NCBI GenBank assembly: GCA_023135165.1 | Contig: JAGLTS010000053.1 | Span: 1-64,000, forward strand | DNA length: 64,000 nt | Source of the DNA: Phycisphaerales bacterium | GTDB lineage: Bacteria > Planctomycetota > Phycisphaerae > Phycisphaerales > JAGLTS01 | Direction: 5' to 3' | In this document: positions 43,848-52,270 of the stretch, piece by piece | Numbering within the stretch: the stretch's first letter is position 1 | Layout of the letters: each line of letters opens with the position of its first letter | Notes under the pieces: model-generated | The model's input: the letters and a program-made list of their open reading frames with translations, nothing else | Database searches by the model: none | Told to the model about the DNA's origin: nothing | Position numbers and translations under genes: made by a program

Positions 43848-44423
43848 TTACGCCTTGCCGAGGTACTCGCCCGTCTCCGTGTTGATCCGCACGACCTGCC
43901 CGACTTCGCAGAACGGCGGCACGCGCACGATCGCCCCCGTCTCAAGCGTCGCCTCCTTGAGTTGATTCGTCGCGGTCGCGCCCTTGGGCTGCGGGACTGT
44001 CTCGGTGATGGCCAACTCGACCGCTGCGGGCAGTTCGACGCCGAGCACCTTGCCGGCGTGCATCTGCACGGTGCAAGGCGTGTTCTCCTTGAGCCACCGC
44101 GACTGCTCGATCGGTAACTCGCTGCTGCTCAGCTCGATCTGATCGTATGTCTCGGTATCCATGAAGACGAAGGGGCCTTTGCCCTGGCCGCCGCCGTCGT
44201 AGAGGTACTCCATCTTTCGGCGGTCGATGTTGGCTGCCTCGAACTTGTCCGATGAGTTGAGCCTGTTGACCTTGATCGACCCCGTGGCGACGTTTCGCAT
44301 CTTCGCTTGGATGTACGCAGGCCCCTTGCCCGGCTTGACGTGCTCGGTGCGGAGCACGATGCACAGTTCACCCTCGTAGATGATGGCGTTGCCCGGCTTG
44401 ACTTCCGTTGCCTTGATCGCCAT
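43848..44423 (-). CDS. efp: Translation elongation factor P
   Basis: A 191-residue EF-P, which rescues ribosomes stalled at polyproline. The ATG at 44423 has GGAGGAGG upstream. The KOW-like N-domain carries the loop HVKPGKGPAYIQ with Lys33, the position that is post-translationally modified in many bacteria. The C-terminal OB domain ends in RINTETGEYLGKA. No EpmA/EpmB or YmfI-type modifier is in the window. It is the first gene of a four-gene operon with a thioesterase, purN and a peptidase-like gene. Confidence 0.95.
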   Translation of the reverse strand: MAIKATEVKPGNAIIYEGELCIVLRTEHVKPGKGPAYIQAKMRNVATGSIKVNRLNSSDKFEAANIDRRKMEYLYDGGGQGKGPFVFMDTETYDQIELSSSELPIEQSRWLKENTPCTVQMHAGKVLGVELPAAVELAITETVPQPKGATATNQLKEATLETGAIVRVPPFCEVGQVVRINTETGEYLGKA

Positions 44424-44482
44424 GTGAAATGGCCTCCTCCACCCCACCTTTGCTGACAGATCTACCGTGTCCAGCGGGCAGC

Positions 44483-44494
44483 ATAGTAGCGCAA
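44483..44494 (-). promoter_or_regulatory. Candidate promoter of the efp operon: TTGCGC-TACTAT
   Basis: On the minus strand, TACTAT (44488-44483) follows TTGCGC, about 60 bases before the efp start. It resembles the GCGC-TAnnnT motif seen elsewhere, with GCGC shifted by two bases. Confidence 0.35.
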
Positions 44495-44599
44495 CCCCGC
44501 CCGGTCCAAGCGCGGCGCGAAGCCCGCCGCCCGGCTTGTCCCGTGGGGGTCGAGTCCTGTTCATCGCGATCGTGCAGCGGCACCCATCGCCACATCAGC

Positions 44600-46546
44600 C
44601 TATATCAGCGGCTGGCCCGGCAGGAGCGGCGGCATGGGAACGCCCAGCGAGTCCGCGATCGCTCGCAACAGCTCCGCTTCGTTCACCGTCACCTTCTTGT
44701 CCGCGCTCACGCTTGCCGCACATGCCAACAGAATCTGCTTCTTCAGGCGTGGAGCGACCTTCACAAGCTCGTTCATCGCTGCATCCACCGCTGCGATCCC
44801 ACATTGGTCCACCGGCCGAAGCTTCGGCTGCGGCATTCGCAGGTGCTTGGCGGCATGTCCCATCGCCAGTCGAGCCTGATTGCGATCACGATGACCGGCA
44901 TACGCAAGCGTCGAGAGCAACACCTCAAGAGGCTCGCTCAGCCGATTCAGCCCGTAGTACTGCACGCGCGCCGGCCGGGCCCTTGTGAACTGCGGATCGA
45001 GGTGGTGCAGCAGGATGCGCTGGAGCGCCCATTCAAACAGGTCGATTCGGTCATCCGCCCGGACGAGTTCCTCGACGTTTCGACGGAACGCCGCGTACTG
45101 CGTCGGCGAAAGCGCTCGCAGGGCGGGAATCGCAAGATCGATGATCGGCAGCCGAACCTTCGGATCGAGCTTTTCAACGATCGGGAGCAGTTTCACCGTC
45201 GCGTCACGGACGGCTGGGTCCGCGTGTTGACCGAGCCGTTCGAGTTGGATCGCCCTGGGCTTCTGCTCGGCGTTGATGAGCAGGCAGTAAATCAGCGAAC
45301 GGGCGCCGTAGGCCTCGTGCGCTGCGTCGGTCACCTCTCGCGGCAAGCCGGCGACGAGCGACGCTGCGTACTCGATGTGCGCCTGTGTGAGCATGCCGAT
45401 CTGGCTGACCGCATTGCGCACGGGCGGGGCGGGTGCTGCCCGCTCGGCAGCGGTTGAGCCTGCGGCGAACCCGGATACGCCGGCGGCCGCGGCGCTCGGC
45501 GCAGCGTCGCTCTTGGCGAACTTACCTTCCCACGACGGGTCGATGCGCTTGATGCGCTGTCCGAGCGGCGGGTGCGTGGCCATCATTGAGTTCAGGCCGG
45601 AGGTGATCGCCTGGCCGAAGAACATGTGGCTGGCCTGCGGCGCGTTGGGGTTGTCGATCCGCGCCCCGGTCGAGAAGCCGCCGATCTTCCTCAACGCCCC
45701 GGCGATTCCATCCGGATTGCGTGTGAACTGCACAGCGGAGGCGTCAGCCAGGAATTCCCGTTGCCTGCTCACCGCCGCTTTGATCATGTTGCCGAACAGT
45801 GTGCCGACGAACCCGATGACCGCCAGCCCGACGCCGAGCGCGAGGATCGCCATCGCGGAGTTGTCCTTGCTCGACCGCCGACGCGCCGCGCCGGCGTAGA
45901 ACGACGAGCGGAGTAGGAAGTACCCGATGATGCCGATAATCAGGATTCCATGCAGCACGCCCATCAAGCGGATGTTCATGCGCATGTCGCCGTTGAGGAT
46001 ATGCGAGAACTCATGCGCGATGACGCCTTGTAGCTCATCGCGCGACAACCGCTCAGCGCAGCCGCGCGTCACGCCGATCACCGCGTCGCTCGGCGTATAC
46101 CCAGCGGCGAAGGCGTTGATGCCACCCTCCTGATCGAGCACATACACCGGCGGTACGGGCGTGCCCGCGGCGATCGCCATCTCCTCGACGACGTTGAGCA
46201 CCTTTCGCTCGACCGCGTCGGCTGTGTCGTGCGTCACGGGCTTGCCGCCGAGCTGTTCCGCGATCACCCGCCCGCCCGCGCGGAGCTGCGCCATCTTGAA
46301 CATGCTGCCACCACCGACGACGACGAGTGTGCCGATGACGACCATCGCGAACAGGCCGGGGTGGAAGAGCACATCGAGCTGCGCGCTTTCGCCCGCGTGT
46401 GTCTTCGCCTGCACGCCGATGAACACGAGCGCGAAGAGAAGATACACCATCACCATGATCGCGATGACGGCGACGGCGAACAGAATAATGAGCCGGCCGG
46501 TCTTCTTCCGGGCGACCTCCTGATGCTCAAAGAAGTCCATCGCCAT
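44600..46546 (-). CDS. M48 family (HtpX-like) membrane metalloprotease with long C-terminal extension
   Basis: A 648-residue membrane protease. The ATG at 46546 has GAGG six bases upstream. Two N-terminal membrane segments (~18-45, 65-80) precede the M48 domain: HEFSH gives H178, E179 and H182, with Glu264 in REFLADASAV as third ligand, and two further hydrophobic segments at ~192-212 and 232-252. Typical HtpX is about 290 residues; here ~300 more follow, mostly helical and unassigned (some TerB-like flavour near the end: ADKKVTVNEAELLRAIADSLG). It is 50 bases after lemA, a pairing often seen, and is likely in membrane-protein quality control. Confidence 0.88.
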   Translation of the reverse strand: MAMDFFEHQEVARKKTGRLIILFAVAVIAIMVMVYLLFALVFIGVQAKTHAGESAQLDVLFHPGLFAMVVIGTLVVVGGGSMFKMAQLRAGGRVIAEQLGGKPVTHDTADAVERKVLNVVEEMAIAAGTPVPPVYVLDQEGGINAFAAGYTPSDAVIGVTRGCAERLSRDELQGVIAHEFSHILNGDMRMNIRLMGVLHGILIIGIIGYFLLRSSFYAGAARRRSSKDNSAMAILALGVGLAVIGFVGTLFGNMIKAAVSRQREFLADASAVQFTRNPDGIAGALRKIGGFSTGARIDNPNAPQASHMFFGQAITSGLNSMMATHPPLGQRIKRIDPSWEGKFAKSDAAPSAAAAGVSGFAAGSTAAERAAPAPPVRNAVSQIGMLTQAHIEYAASLVAGLPREVTDAAHEAYGARSLIYCLLINAEQKPRAIQLERLGQHADPAVRDATVKLLPIVEKLDPKVRLPIIDLAIPALRALSPTQYAAFRRNVEELVRADDRIDLFEWALQRILLHHLDPQFTRARPARVQYYGLNRLSEPLEVLLSTLAYAGHRDRNQARLAMGHAAKHLRMPQPKLRPVDQCGIAAVDAAMNELVKVAPRLKKQILLACAASVSADKKVTVNEAELLRAIADSLGVPMPPLLPGQPLI

Positions 46547-46596
46547 GGCGGGCCTCGGTGTGTGCCTGTGCGCGACAGATGCGCCGGTGCGATCCG

Positions 46597-47199
46597 CTAG
46601 AACTCAACCTTGGGCGCCTCAGCGATCTTCTGGCTGTCGAACTCAAGCAGCATCGCATTCTGGCTGTGGCCGAACATGCCGGCGAAGAAGACCGGCGGGA
46701 ACGTCTGCTTGTAGGTGTTGTAGGCCGTCACCGCATCGTTGAACGCCTGACGTGAGAACGCGACTTTGTTCTCCGTCGAGGTGAGTTCCTCGCTGAGCTG
46801 CATCATGTTCTGGTTGGCTTTGAGATCCGGGTACGCCTCAGCGAGCGCGAAGAGTTTGCCCAGCGATCCCGCCAGAGCGCCCTCGGCGCCCATCAGCGCT
46901 CCCATCGCCGCCGGATCGCCCGGATTCGCCGCAGCCTGCTGCAAGCCGGCCTGGGCCTGATTGCGCGCCTGGATCACGGCTTCGAGCGTCTCGCGTTCGT
47001 GCTTGATGTAGCCCTTGGCGGTCTCGACGAGATTCGGAATCAGGTCATACCGCCGTTTGAGTTGCACCTCGATCTGCGAGAACGCGTTCTTGAACCGGGC
47101 GCGCAGCGTTACGAGCTTGTTGAAGATGCCCACGATGGCCCCTACGAATCCCAGGACAACAACGACGACGATGACGATCCCGATGATGGTTGGCCACAT
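46597..47199 (-). CDS. lemA: LemA family protein
   Basis: A 200-residue protein with one N-terminal membrane helix (TIIGIVIVVVVVLGFVGAIVG) and a helical bundle. Family motifs are clear: NAFSQIEVQLKRRYDLIPNLVETAKGYIKHE, AYPDLKANQNMMQLSEELTSTENKVAFSRQAFNDAVTAYN (read here in two parts) and FPPVFFAGMFG. The ATG at 47199 has GGGAG eight bases upstream. It lies just upstream of the HtpX-like protease, which suggests a shared envelope role. The biochemical function of LemA proteins is not settled. Confidence 0.93.
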   Translation of the reverse strand: MWPTIIGIVIVVVVVLGFVGAIVGIFNKLVTLRARFKNAFSQIEVQLKRRYDLIPNLVETAKGYIKHERETLEAVIQARNQAQAGLQQAAANPGDPAAMGALMGAEGALAGSLGKLFALAEAYPDLKANQNMMQLSEELTSTENKVAFSRQAFNDAVTAYNTYKQTFPPVFFAGMFGHSQNAMLLEFDSQKIAEAPKVEF

Positions 47200-47581
47200 A
47201 GCTTGTCTCCCAAGTGGGTCGGAGCACTCCGGTCGATGATCGGAACCCTCTCGATCATACCGAGATTGCGAGAACGCCTCGCATGTCGGCTCAAAATGAG
47301 CATAGCGGCATGGACGCACCCGTACATGTCCCAAATGCGCGACGGTGAGACACCGCGCGGGCTGCAACGGTCCGAAAAGCAGAGAAGACGAGGGCGACCT
47401 TGGTGTACCGCGTCACAGTTTGGCATTTCCTCCCACCGATACCCGATCGAATGGCGAATCTCCCGGATTCCGGTCGCCTTTCCGAGGATACGTGTCAGAA
47501 TAACCTGATGGTGCCGCTATCACATCATGCCTCCAACGTGGAGACGACCCCTCACAAGCACCCACGAAAAGGAGTGCAGTC
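47200..47581. other. Divergent intergenic region between lemA and the C39-like gene
   Basis: About 380 bases with promoters expected on both strands. The short frames on either strand lack binding sites and family features, so I do not call a gene. AAAAGGAG at 47567-47574 is the binding site of the next gene. No RNA gene or repeat was recognised. Confidence 0.45.
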
Positions 47582-48859
47582 ATGAAACGCTCACAATGTC
47601 TCACCTCGGCGATGTTGACGCTTGCAGTCGGCGCCATCGCGTCCGCAGTCATTCCGACCTTCCAGCAACTCAACTGGATGGATGCCAACGGCATGGATCT
47701 GATCCCATTCTCGCGCGTCTGCGAGATGGACTTGGACCCGCAGTCCACGGATCCGTTCGACCAGCAGTTCCTCGAAGTCAACGGCGGGGGGTGGGTCAAC
47801 GTCGTCATCCAGATGCCCGGCGACCCCGACTACCACTGGGTCGTGCAGAACCTGTACATCTGCTACCCGAATGAGGAGTACATGGACACATCGAGCCCCT
47901 CGGTCCAGTTCGGGCTGCCGATTCCCAACGGCGTGTACGTTGAAGGGCTCTTCTTCGACATGCGGGTCACGCCCGAGGCGTTGGAGTACTTCGAGCCCAT
48001 GCCCGACATGTACATCTTCCTCGAGCACATCGACTACCACGCGGGCGGGTTCAACGGTGGCGGCACGGGCGTGTCCACCATCCCCTGGGAGATCGGCGGG
48101 TGGATCGGACCCGATCCCTTCTGCTTCTGGCCCGTCCGAGAGGCCCAGATCCTCATCTCGGTCGGCCAGCTCCATGCCGTCGATGAAGGCCCCAACGGCT
48201 GCGCGCCCGCATCCGCTGCCCGGTCCATCAAGTACCTCGGCGACACGAACGGCTTCACCACCGACAACGTCCAGGATGTCTACGACGACCTTCACGGCAC
48301 GATGGAAACCAATCCCGCCAGCGGTACCTCCGATGACAACATGCGCGATGGCAAGAAGCAGTACACCACCGCCAACGGGCTGCCCATCACCACCACGATG
48401 GGCTACGGATTCGCAGGCATGATCGACGGCATCATGGACGCCCTCGACGAAGGCGCCGATGTCGAAATACTCATCGCTTGGAACGGCAATGGCGGACACG
48501 CTGCCATGGTCACCGGCGTCACAGCGCACGCGGATGGCAGCTACACCATCACCTACGTCGATGATCCCAACCAGGGCGACGGACAGGCTGAGAACGAAGA
48601 GCACACCATCCACGTCAATCCCGACGGATCGTTTGCCGGCGGCCAAGTCGACGGATTCATGGTCGAACGCCACGGTCCTCCGGGCGACACCAACGGTGAC
48701 GGAACCGTCGACCAGCAAGACCTTGGCACACTGCTCGGCAGCTACGGCGCGGGCAGCGGGGATCCCAACTATGACCCTGACGCTGACATCGACGGCGACG
48801 GCACCGTCAGCCAAAGCGACCTCGGCATACAGCTCGGCAACTACGGCGATGAATACTGA
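47582..48859 (+). CDS. Secreted C39-like (papain-fold) protein with dockerin-like tail, copy A
   Basis: A 425-residue exported protein. The ATG at 47582 has AAGGAG seven bases upstream, and a signal peptide ends near AIASA. Residues ~25-185 are a beta-rich domain unknown to me (LNWMDANGMDLI, NGGGWVNVVIQ, WVVQNLYICYP). Residues ~195-360 look like a C39-type cysteine peptidase fold: Cys207 in NGCAPASAARSI, His306 in GGHAAMVTGV, and YVDDP after it. The tail has DTNGDGTVDQQDLGTLL and DIDGDGTVSQSDLGIQL. A close paralogue follows. A secreted peptidase or amidase role is plausible but not shown. Confidence 0.85.
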   Translation: MKRSQCLTSAMLTLAVGAIASAVIPTFQQLNWMDANGMDLIPFSRVCEMDLDPQSTDPFDQQFLEVNGGGWVNVVIQMPGDPDYHWVVQNLYICYPNEEYMDTSSPSVQFGLPIPNGVYVEGLFFDMRVTPEALEYFEPMPDMYIFLEHIDYHAGGFNGGGTGVSTIPWEIGGWIGPDPFCFWPVREAQILISVGQLHAVDEGPNGCAPASAARSIKYLGDTNGFTTDNVQDVYDDLHGTMETNPASGTSDDNMRDGKKQYTTANGLPITTTMGYGFAGMIDGIMDALDEGADVEILIAWNGNGGHAAMVTGVTAHADGSYTITYVDDPNQGDGQAENEEHTIHVNPDGSFAGGQVDGFMVERHGPPGDTNGDGTVDQQDLGTLLGSYGAGSGDPNYDPDADIDGDGTVSQSDLGIQLGNYGDEY

Positions 48860-48902
48860 TTCAGCGCACCGGCGCGTGATCATCTACTGAACCCACTCAC
48901 AG

Positions 48903-48928
48903 CCCCGCCCCGCAAGGCGGGGTTTTTT
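48903..48928 (+). terminator. Rho-independent terminator after C39-like copy A
   Basis: A 7-bp stem (CCCCGCC at 48903-48909 with GGCGGGG at 48916-48922), a 6-base loop and six T. It lies 44 bases after the stop, so the two paralogues are probably separate transcripts. Confidence 0.85.
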
Positions 48929-49115
48929 CATGCCAAGATCTCCATCCTCGCCCACCGGCAACGCCGCGCCGGCGCGGCGAATCGCGGCATCCAGGTCATC
49001 CGCCGCCATCTCCGAAACAGGTGTCAGAACGCGCAACTGACGCGACTACTCTCTGGTGGCCCTCCTGTCCGAGATTCGGGCAACCAGGATGGCCTCATGA
49101 GAAAGGAGCATCACG

Positions 49116-50387
49116 ATGAGAAACGCAACCATCCTCACAGCAGCGACGGTCATCCTCGCGATCGGGTCAGCATCGTCGGCCGTTGAGGTTGAGTTCCACC
49201 AACTCAACTGGCTTGATGAGAACGGCGATGTGATGATCGAGTTCTCACGCGTCTGCGATGTGGAACTCCACCCGCACACCTCCGACCCTGCCGACATTGC
49301 CTTCCTCGAAGTCTACGGCGGGGGCTGGATCAACATCAGTGTCCAAGTCCCGGGTTGGCCCGAGACCGAGTGGGTCGTACAGAATCTCTATCTGTGCTAT
49401 CCCGATGATGAGTACATGGATGATTCGGATACTTCCGTTCACTTCGGATTGCCGACCCCAGAGGGCTTCCCGATCGACGGGATTCTCTTCGACCTGTGGA
49501 TCACACCTGAACCCATCGAATGGATGAACACGGTGCCGGGCCTCTGGGTGCCCGTCGATCACGTCGACTACCACACCGGTGGCATCGGCGAGGGTGGGTC
49601 GGGGTTGTGGTCCTATGGATACAACCCGGGACCTTGGATCGGCCCCGACTTCCTGACGATTCATCCCATCCGCACCGTGCATCCCGGAATCGCCGTTCGG
49701 CAGTGGGGCCCCGTCTCTGAGGACATCAACGGCTGTGGCGCGGGCTCGTGCACGCGATCGCTCCAATACCTCGCTGACAGCAACGGCTTCGATGTCGACA
49801 ACCCCGGCGGCATGTACAACGACCTGTACGATGCCATGGGAACGACGCCGCAGGGCACGTCCCCGACCAACCTCGCCAACGGCAAGAAGCAGTACACGAG
49901 CGCCAACGGGCTGCCCGTCAACACGCGTGCCGTCGAGGGGTTCAGCGGTCAGATCCAGGGCATCATGGATGCGGTGGAGAACGGCGCTGATGTCGAACTT
50001 CAGATTGTGTGGGATGAGGGTGGCGCACACTCCGCCATGATCACCGGCGTCACGAGCCACGGCGATGGCAGCTACACCATCACCTACGTTGACGATCCCA
50101 CGCAGGGCGATGGACACGCTGAATCGCAGGAGCACTCGATTCACGTCGACAGCGACGGCGAATTCCTTGAAGGCGGCTCGATCGCGGGCTTCCTCGTCGA
50201 GCAGCATGGTTCGCCCGGCGACATCAACGGCGATGGAACCGTCGATCAGCAAGACCTCGGCATGATGCTCGGAAGCTACGGCTACATCGAGGGCGCGGTG
50301 GGCTATGACATCAACGCGGATGTCAACGGCAACGGCGTCGTCGATCAAGGCGACCTCGGCACGCTGCTGAGCGACTACTGCCAGTAG
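49116..50387 (+). CDS. Secreted C39-like (papain-fold) protein with dockerin-like tail, copy B
   Basis: A 423-residue paralogue of the preceding gene, similar along its whole length. The ATG at 49116 has AAAGGAG seven bases upstream; a signal peptide ends near ASSAV. The candidate catalytic residues are Cys207 (INGCGAGSCTRSLQYL) and His305 (GGAHSAMITGV), with the same YVDDP stretch. The tail is D-rich with DINGDGTVDQQDLGMML and DVNGNGVVDQGDLGTLL. A second Cys at 212 is absent in copy A. It has its own downstream hairpin. Confidence 0.85.
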   Translation: MRNATILTAATVILAIGSASSAVEVEFHQLNWLDENGDVMIEFSRVCDVELHPHTSDPADIAFLEVYGGGWINISVQVPGWPETEWVVQNLYLCYPDDEYMDDSDTSVHFGLPTPEGFPIDGILFDLWITPEPIEWMNTVPGLWVPVDHVDYHTGGIGEGGSGLWSYGYNPGPWIGPDFLTIHPIRTVHPGIAVRQWGPVSEDINGCGAGSCTRSLQYLADSNGFDVDNPGGMYNDLYDAMGTTPQGTSPTNLANGKKQYTSANGLPVNTRAVEGFSGQIQGIMDAVENGADVELQIVWDEGGAHSAMITGVTSHGDGSYTITYVDDPTQGDGHAESQEHSIHVDSDGEFLEGGSIAGFLVEQHGSPGDINGDGTVDQQDLGMMLGSYGYIEGAVGYDINADVNGNGVVDQGDLGTLLSDYCQ

Positions 50388-50418
50388 ACGACGAGCCAAC
50401 CAGCCGGTGCGCTTCACT

Positions 50419-50454
50419 CGGCAGGCTGCGAGCCACACCGCAGCCTGCCGTCTT
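50419..50454 (+). terminator. Strong hairpin after C39-like copy B
   Basis: A perfect 12-bp stem (CGGCAGGCTGCG at 50419-50430 with its complement at 50439-50450), an 8-base loop, then TCTT. The U tract is weak, but the stem and the position 32 bases after the stop make termination likely. Confidence 0.7.
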
Positions 50455-50553
50455 CATGGGCCGACACAACGCCATGCTGCTCAGGTCACCGCGCGAGACC
50501 CACTCCTCCTATCGGCGAACGTCGATTTGTGCCGGATTTCCACGACAAGGCCC

Positions 50554-50584
50554 TTGCATCACGCTGGGGGGGGGGGGGTATGCT
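50554..50584 (+). promoter_or_regulatory. Candidate promoter with a 13-G tract in its spacer
   Basis: TTGCAT at 50554-50559 and TATGCT at 50579-50584 are separated by 19 bases, 13 of which are an uninterrupted G run (50566-50578). TATGCT ends seven bases before the ATG at 50592, so the transcript could be leaderless. A homopolymer in the spacer is a classical way to vary promoter strength by slippage. The run could also be a sequencing or assembly artefact. Confidence 0.45.
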
Positions 50585-50591
50585 GTGTGGC

Positions 50592-51800
50592 ATGGGGTAT
50601 CGAGGACGAATCACCACATGGGCAGCGCTCGCGGCGGTTGTCATCTGCGCACCGATGCTCGGAGCCGACGACACTGACCGCGAAGCGGAGTTGAGAGCAT
50701 GGATACAAGCCCGCCTGTCGGGTGATGTGTTCCCAACGTCGTCAAAGGAAGGCATCGTCGTCGAATACACGCTTGAGCACACGACGACGCTGTCGTCCGC
50801 TGAAATCGAGCGCCGATGGAAGAAGGTCGAGCGATACCCGGATCATCCGGATCGAACCGCCATCCAACGACACCGCCGGCTCTTGTCAACTCCGGAACGT
50901 CTCCGCAAAGTACTCCAGTTCGCGGATTCCGGAGCGTGGCTGCTTGAGGAACGGTATGAGACGGGCAACATGTCCGGATCGTCTTTCCGGGCCGGTGGCG
51001 TTGAGGATATTCGCTGGATGGTGTCCGAATCCGGTGGGGACTCCACTTCCGAGTCCCATGGCCAACTCACGATGATTCGTGCCGGTGTTCCGTTCCCCGC
51101 AGGCTACAACATCAGTCGCTTCCTTGACATGCAGCGTGAGCAGTTGGGCCTCCTTCTCTACGGCAGTTTGCCACGCCTATTGCCCGGCGGCAGCATCGAG
51201 TCATTGCAGGTTGATGAATCCAGTTGGACTGTGATGGTAAGCTGGGAGGGAAGCGATCGGGCCGCTGAGGTGCGAGGCCGCTGGGACCGCGACACCGGCC
51301 AGCCGATCGTTCGTGTCCTGCGCCGGTTCGCCGCAGACAGATCCAAGTATCCTCGGCCAGCCGAGATCCGATATGAGGACTACGTTTTCGACGGTCTCCT
51401 TGGGCAGTCCCACGCGACCAGCGTGGTTGAGGACCACTTTGATGAGTTCCGTGACGCGTATCTAATCCAAGGGCTTCGCGTGGTTTCGCGAGAGAAGGTC
51501 GTGAATGCAGCATCGCCCCCAACGGTGGGTGAGCAGGTGCGCATCGCCGACTTCCGAGAGGCGCGATCGAGCGAGTTGGCAATTAACGCAGAATCGCCGC
51601 ACATGACATGGCATCGCAGCAACCGGATTGACACATATGACATCAGCGAACTGCTTGTCGCCACGCCACGTCTTGCCGGAAGTACGAGTGATTCGGGGGA
51701 GTCGCCTTCCAGCAGCAGGCGACTCCTTGCCATCGTAGCGACGATTATCATCATTTTGACCGTGCCGCTTATCGTCTATCGACTGCGGCGAACACAGTAA
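50592..51800 (+). CDS. Exported protein with C-terminal membrane anchor, function unknown
   Basis: A 402-residue protein that heads a four-gene cassette. The ATG at 50592 (MGYRGRITTW) begins a signal peptide ending near MLGAD; ATG at 50580 is an alternative just after the G tract. The body (~25-360) is mixed alpha/beta with no family I recognise; stretches such as GIVVEYTLEHTTTLSSAEIE and SWTVMVSWEGSDRAAEVRGRW look like a beta-rich binding domain. A Ser-rich segment leads to one hydrophobic helix and a basic tail (LLAIVATIIIILTVPLIVY, RLRRTQ), like a membrane or sorting anchor. Twelve bases separate it from the next gene. Confidence 0.78.
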   Translation: MGYRGRITTWAALAAVVICAPMLGADDTDREAELRAWIQARLSGDVFPTSSKEGIVVEYTLEHTTTLSSAEIERRWKKVERYPDHPDRTAIQRHRRLLSTPERLRKVLQFADSGAWLLEERYETGNMSGSSFRAGGVEDIRWMVSESGGDSTSESHGQLTMIRAGVPFPAGYNISRFLDMQREQLGLLLYGSLPRLLPGGSIESLQVDESSWTVMVSWEGSDRAAEVRGRWDRDTGQPIVRVLRRFAADRSKYPRPAEIRYEDYVFDGLLGQSHATSVVEDHFDEFRDAYLIQGLRVVSREKVVNAASPPTVGEQVRIADFREARSSELAINAESPHMTWHRSNRIDTYDISELLVATPRLAGSTSDSGESPSSSRRLLAIVATIIIILTVPLIVYRLRRTQ

Positions 51801-51812
51801 GGAAACGTAGTC

Positions 51813-52238
51813 ATGCTGAACTCTGAGTGCGGGCGCGCCCTGCGGCGGCCCCTGGCCGCATGTGTATGTGTCGGGTCGGTAATGTGTGTCTTGGCCGTGG
51901 CGAATCCACCGGGCATACCACAGGGTTGCTTCATCGAATTCGAGAGGAGCTGCGCCGACATACACGCCAACACAGGTCGCATATGCTATACTGGCCTCAT
52001 TGGCACGCCCTGCGGCGACATCGTGGTCGAGGACAATCCAGTCTGGGACATCCGCGGGGTCCATCCGGAGGAAGAGGGGGAGAAGGACACCAAGATCCCG
52101 TATGGGCAGGTAATTGTTCGGATTCGTCAGTTCGAGTGCGTTGAAGGCGTATGTACCGACTGTGGCACCAACCAGTTAGGATGCGAGGGGCGGGGCACTC
52201 AAGGCGATGCGTGCAACACCGGAGGGGGTAGCAGCTAA
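51813..52238 (+). CDS. Small Cys-rich secreted protein
   Basis: A 141-residue protein. The ATG at 51813 has AAGGAAA upstream. A signal peptide runs to about residue 30 (CVLAVA-NPPG). The mature part of ~110 residues has nine Cys, most in the C-terminal half in CxxxxCxxC-like groups (FECVEGVCTDCG), and ends in a Gly/Ser tail. Such spacing suggests disulfides or metal binding. It has no family I recognise. Its place between an anchored protein and a MauE/DoxX-like protein, which is often linked to thiol chemistry, suggests that its Cys residues are the point of the cassette. Confidence 0.7.
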   Translation: MLNSECGRALRRPLAACVCVGSVMCVLAVANPPGIPQGCFIEFERSCADIHANTGRICYTGLIGTPCGDIVVEDNPVWDIRGVHPEEEGEKDTKIPYGQVIVRIRQFECVEGVCTDCGTNQLGCEGRGTQGDACNTGGGSS

Positions 52239-52270
52239 CATATCCCTCCCTGTCTTTGGAGCCTATGCGG

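Noticed and set aside
47591..50438. Two long minus-strand frames (430 and 397 codons) across the C39-like genes
   Set aside because: Antisense to two proteins with signal peptides, conserved Cys/His and dockerin-like tails, and no family features of their own.
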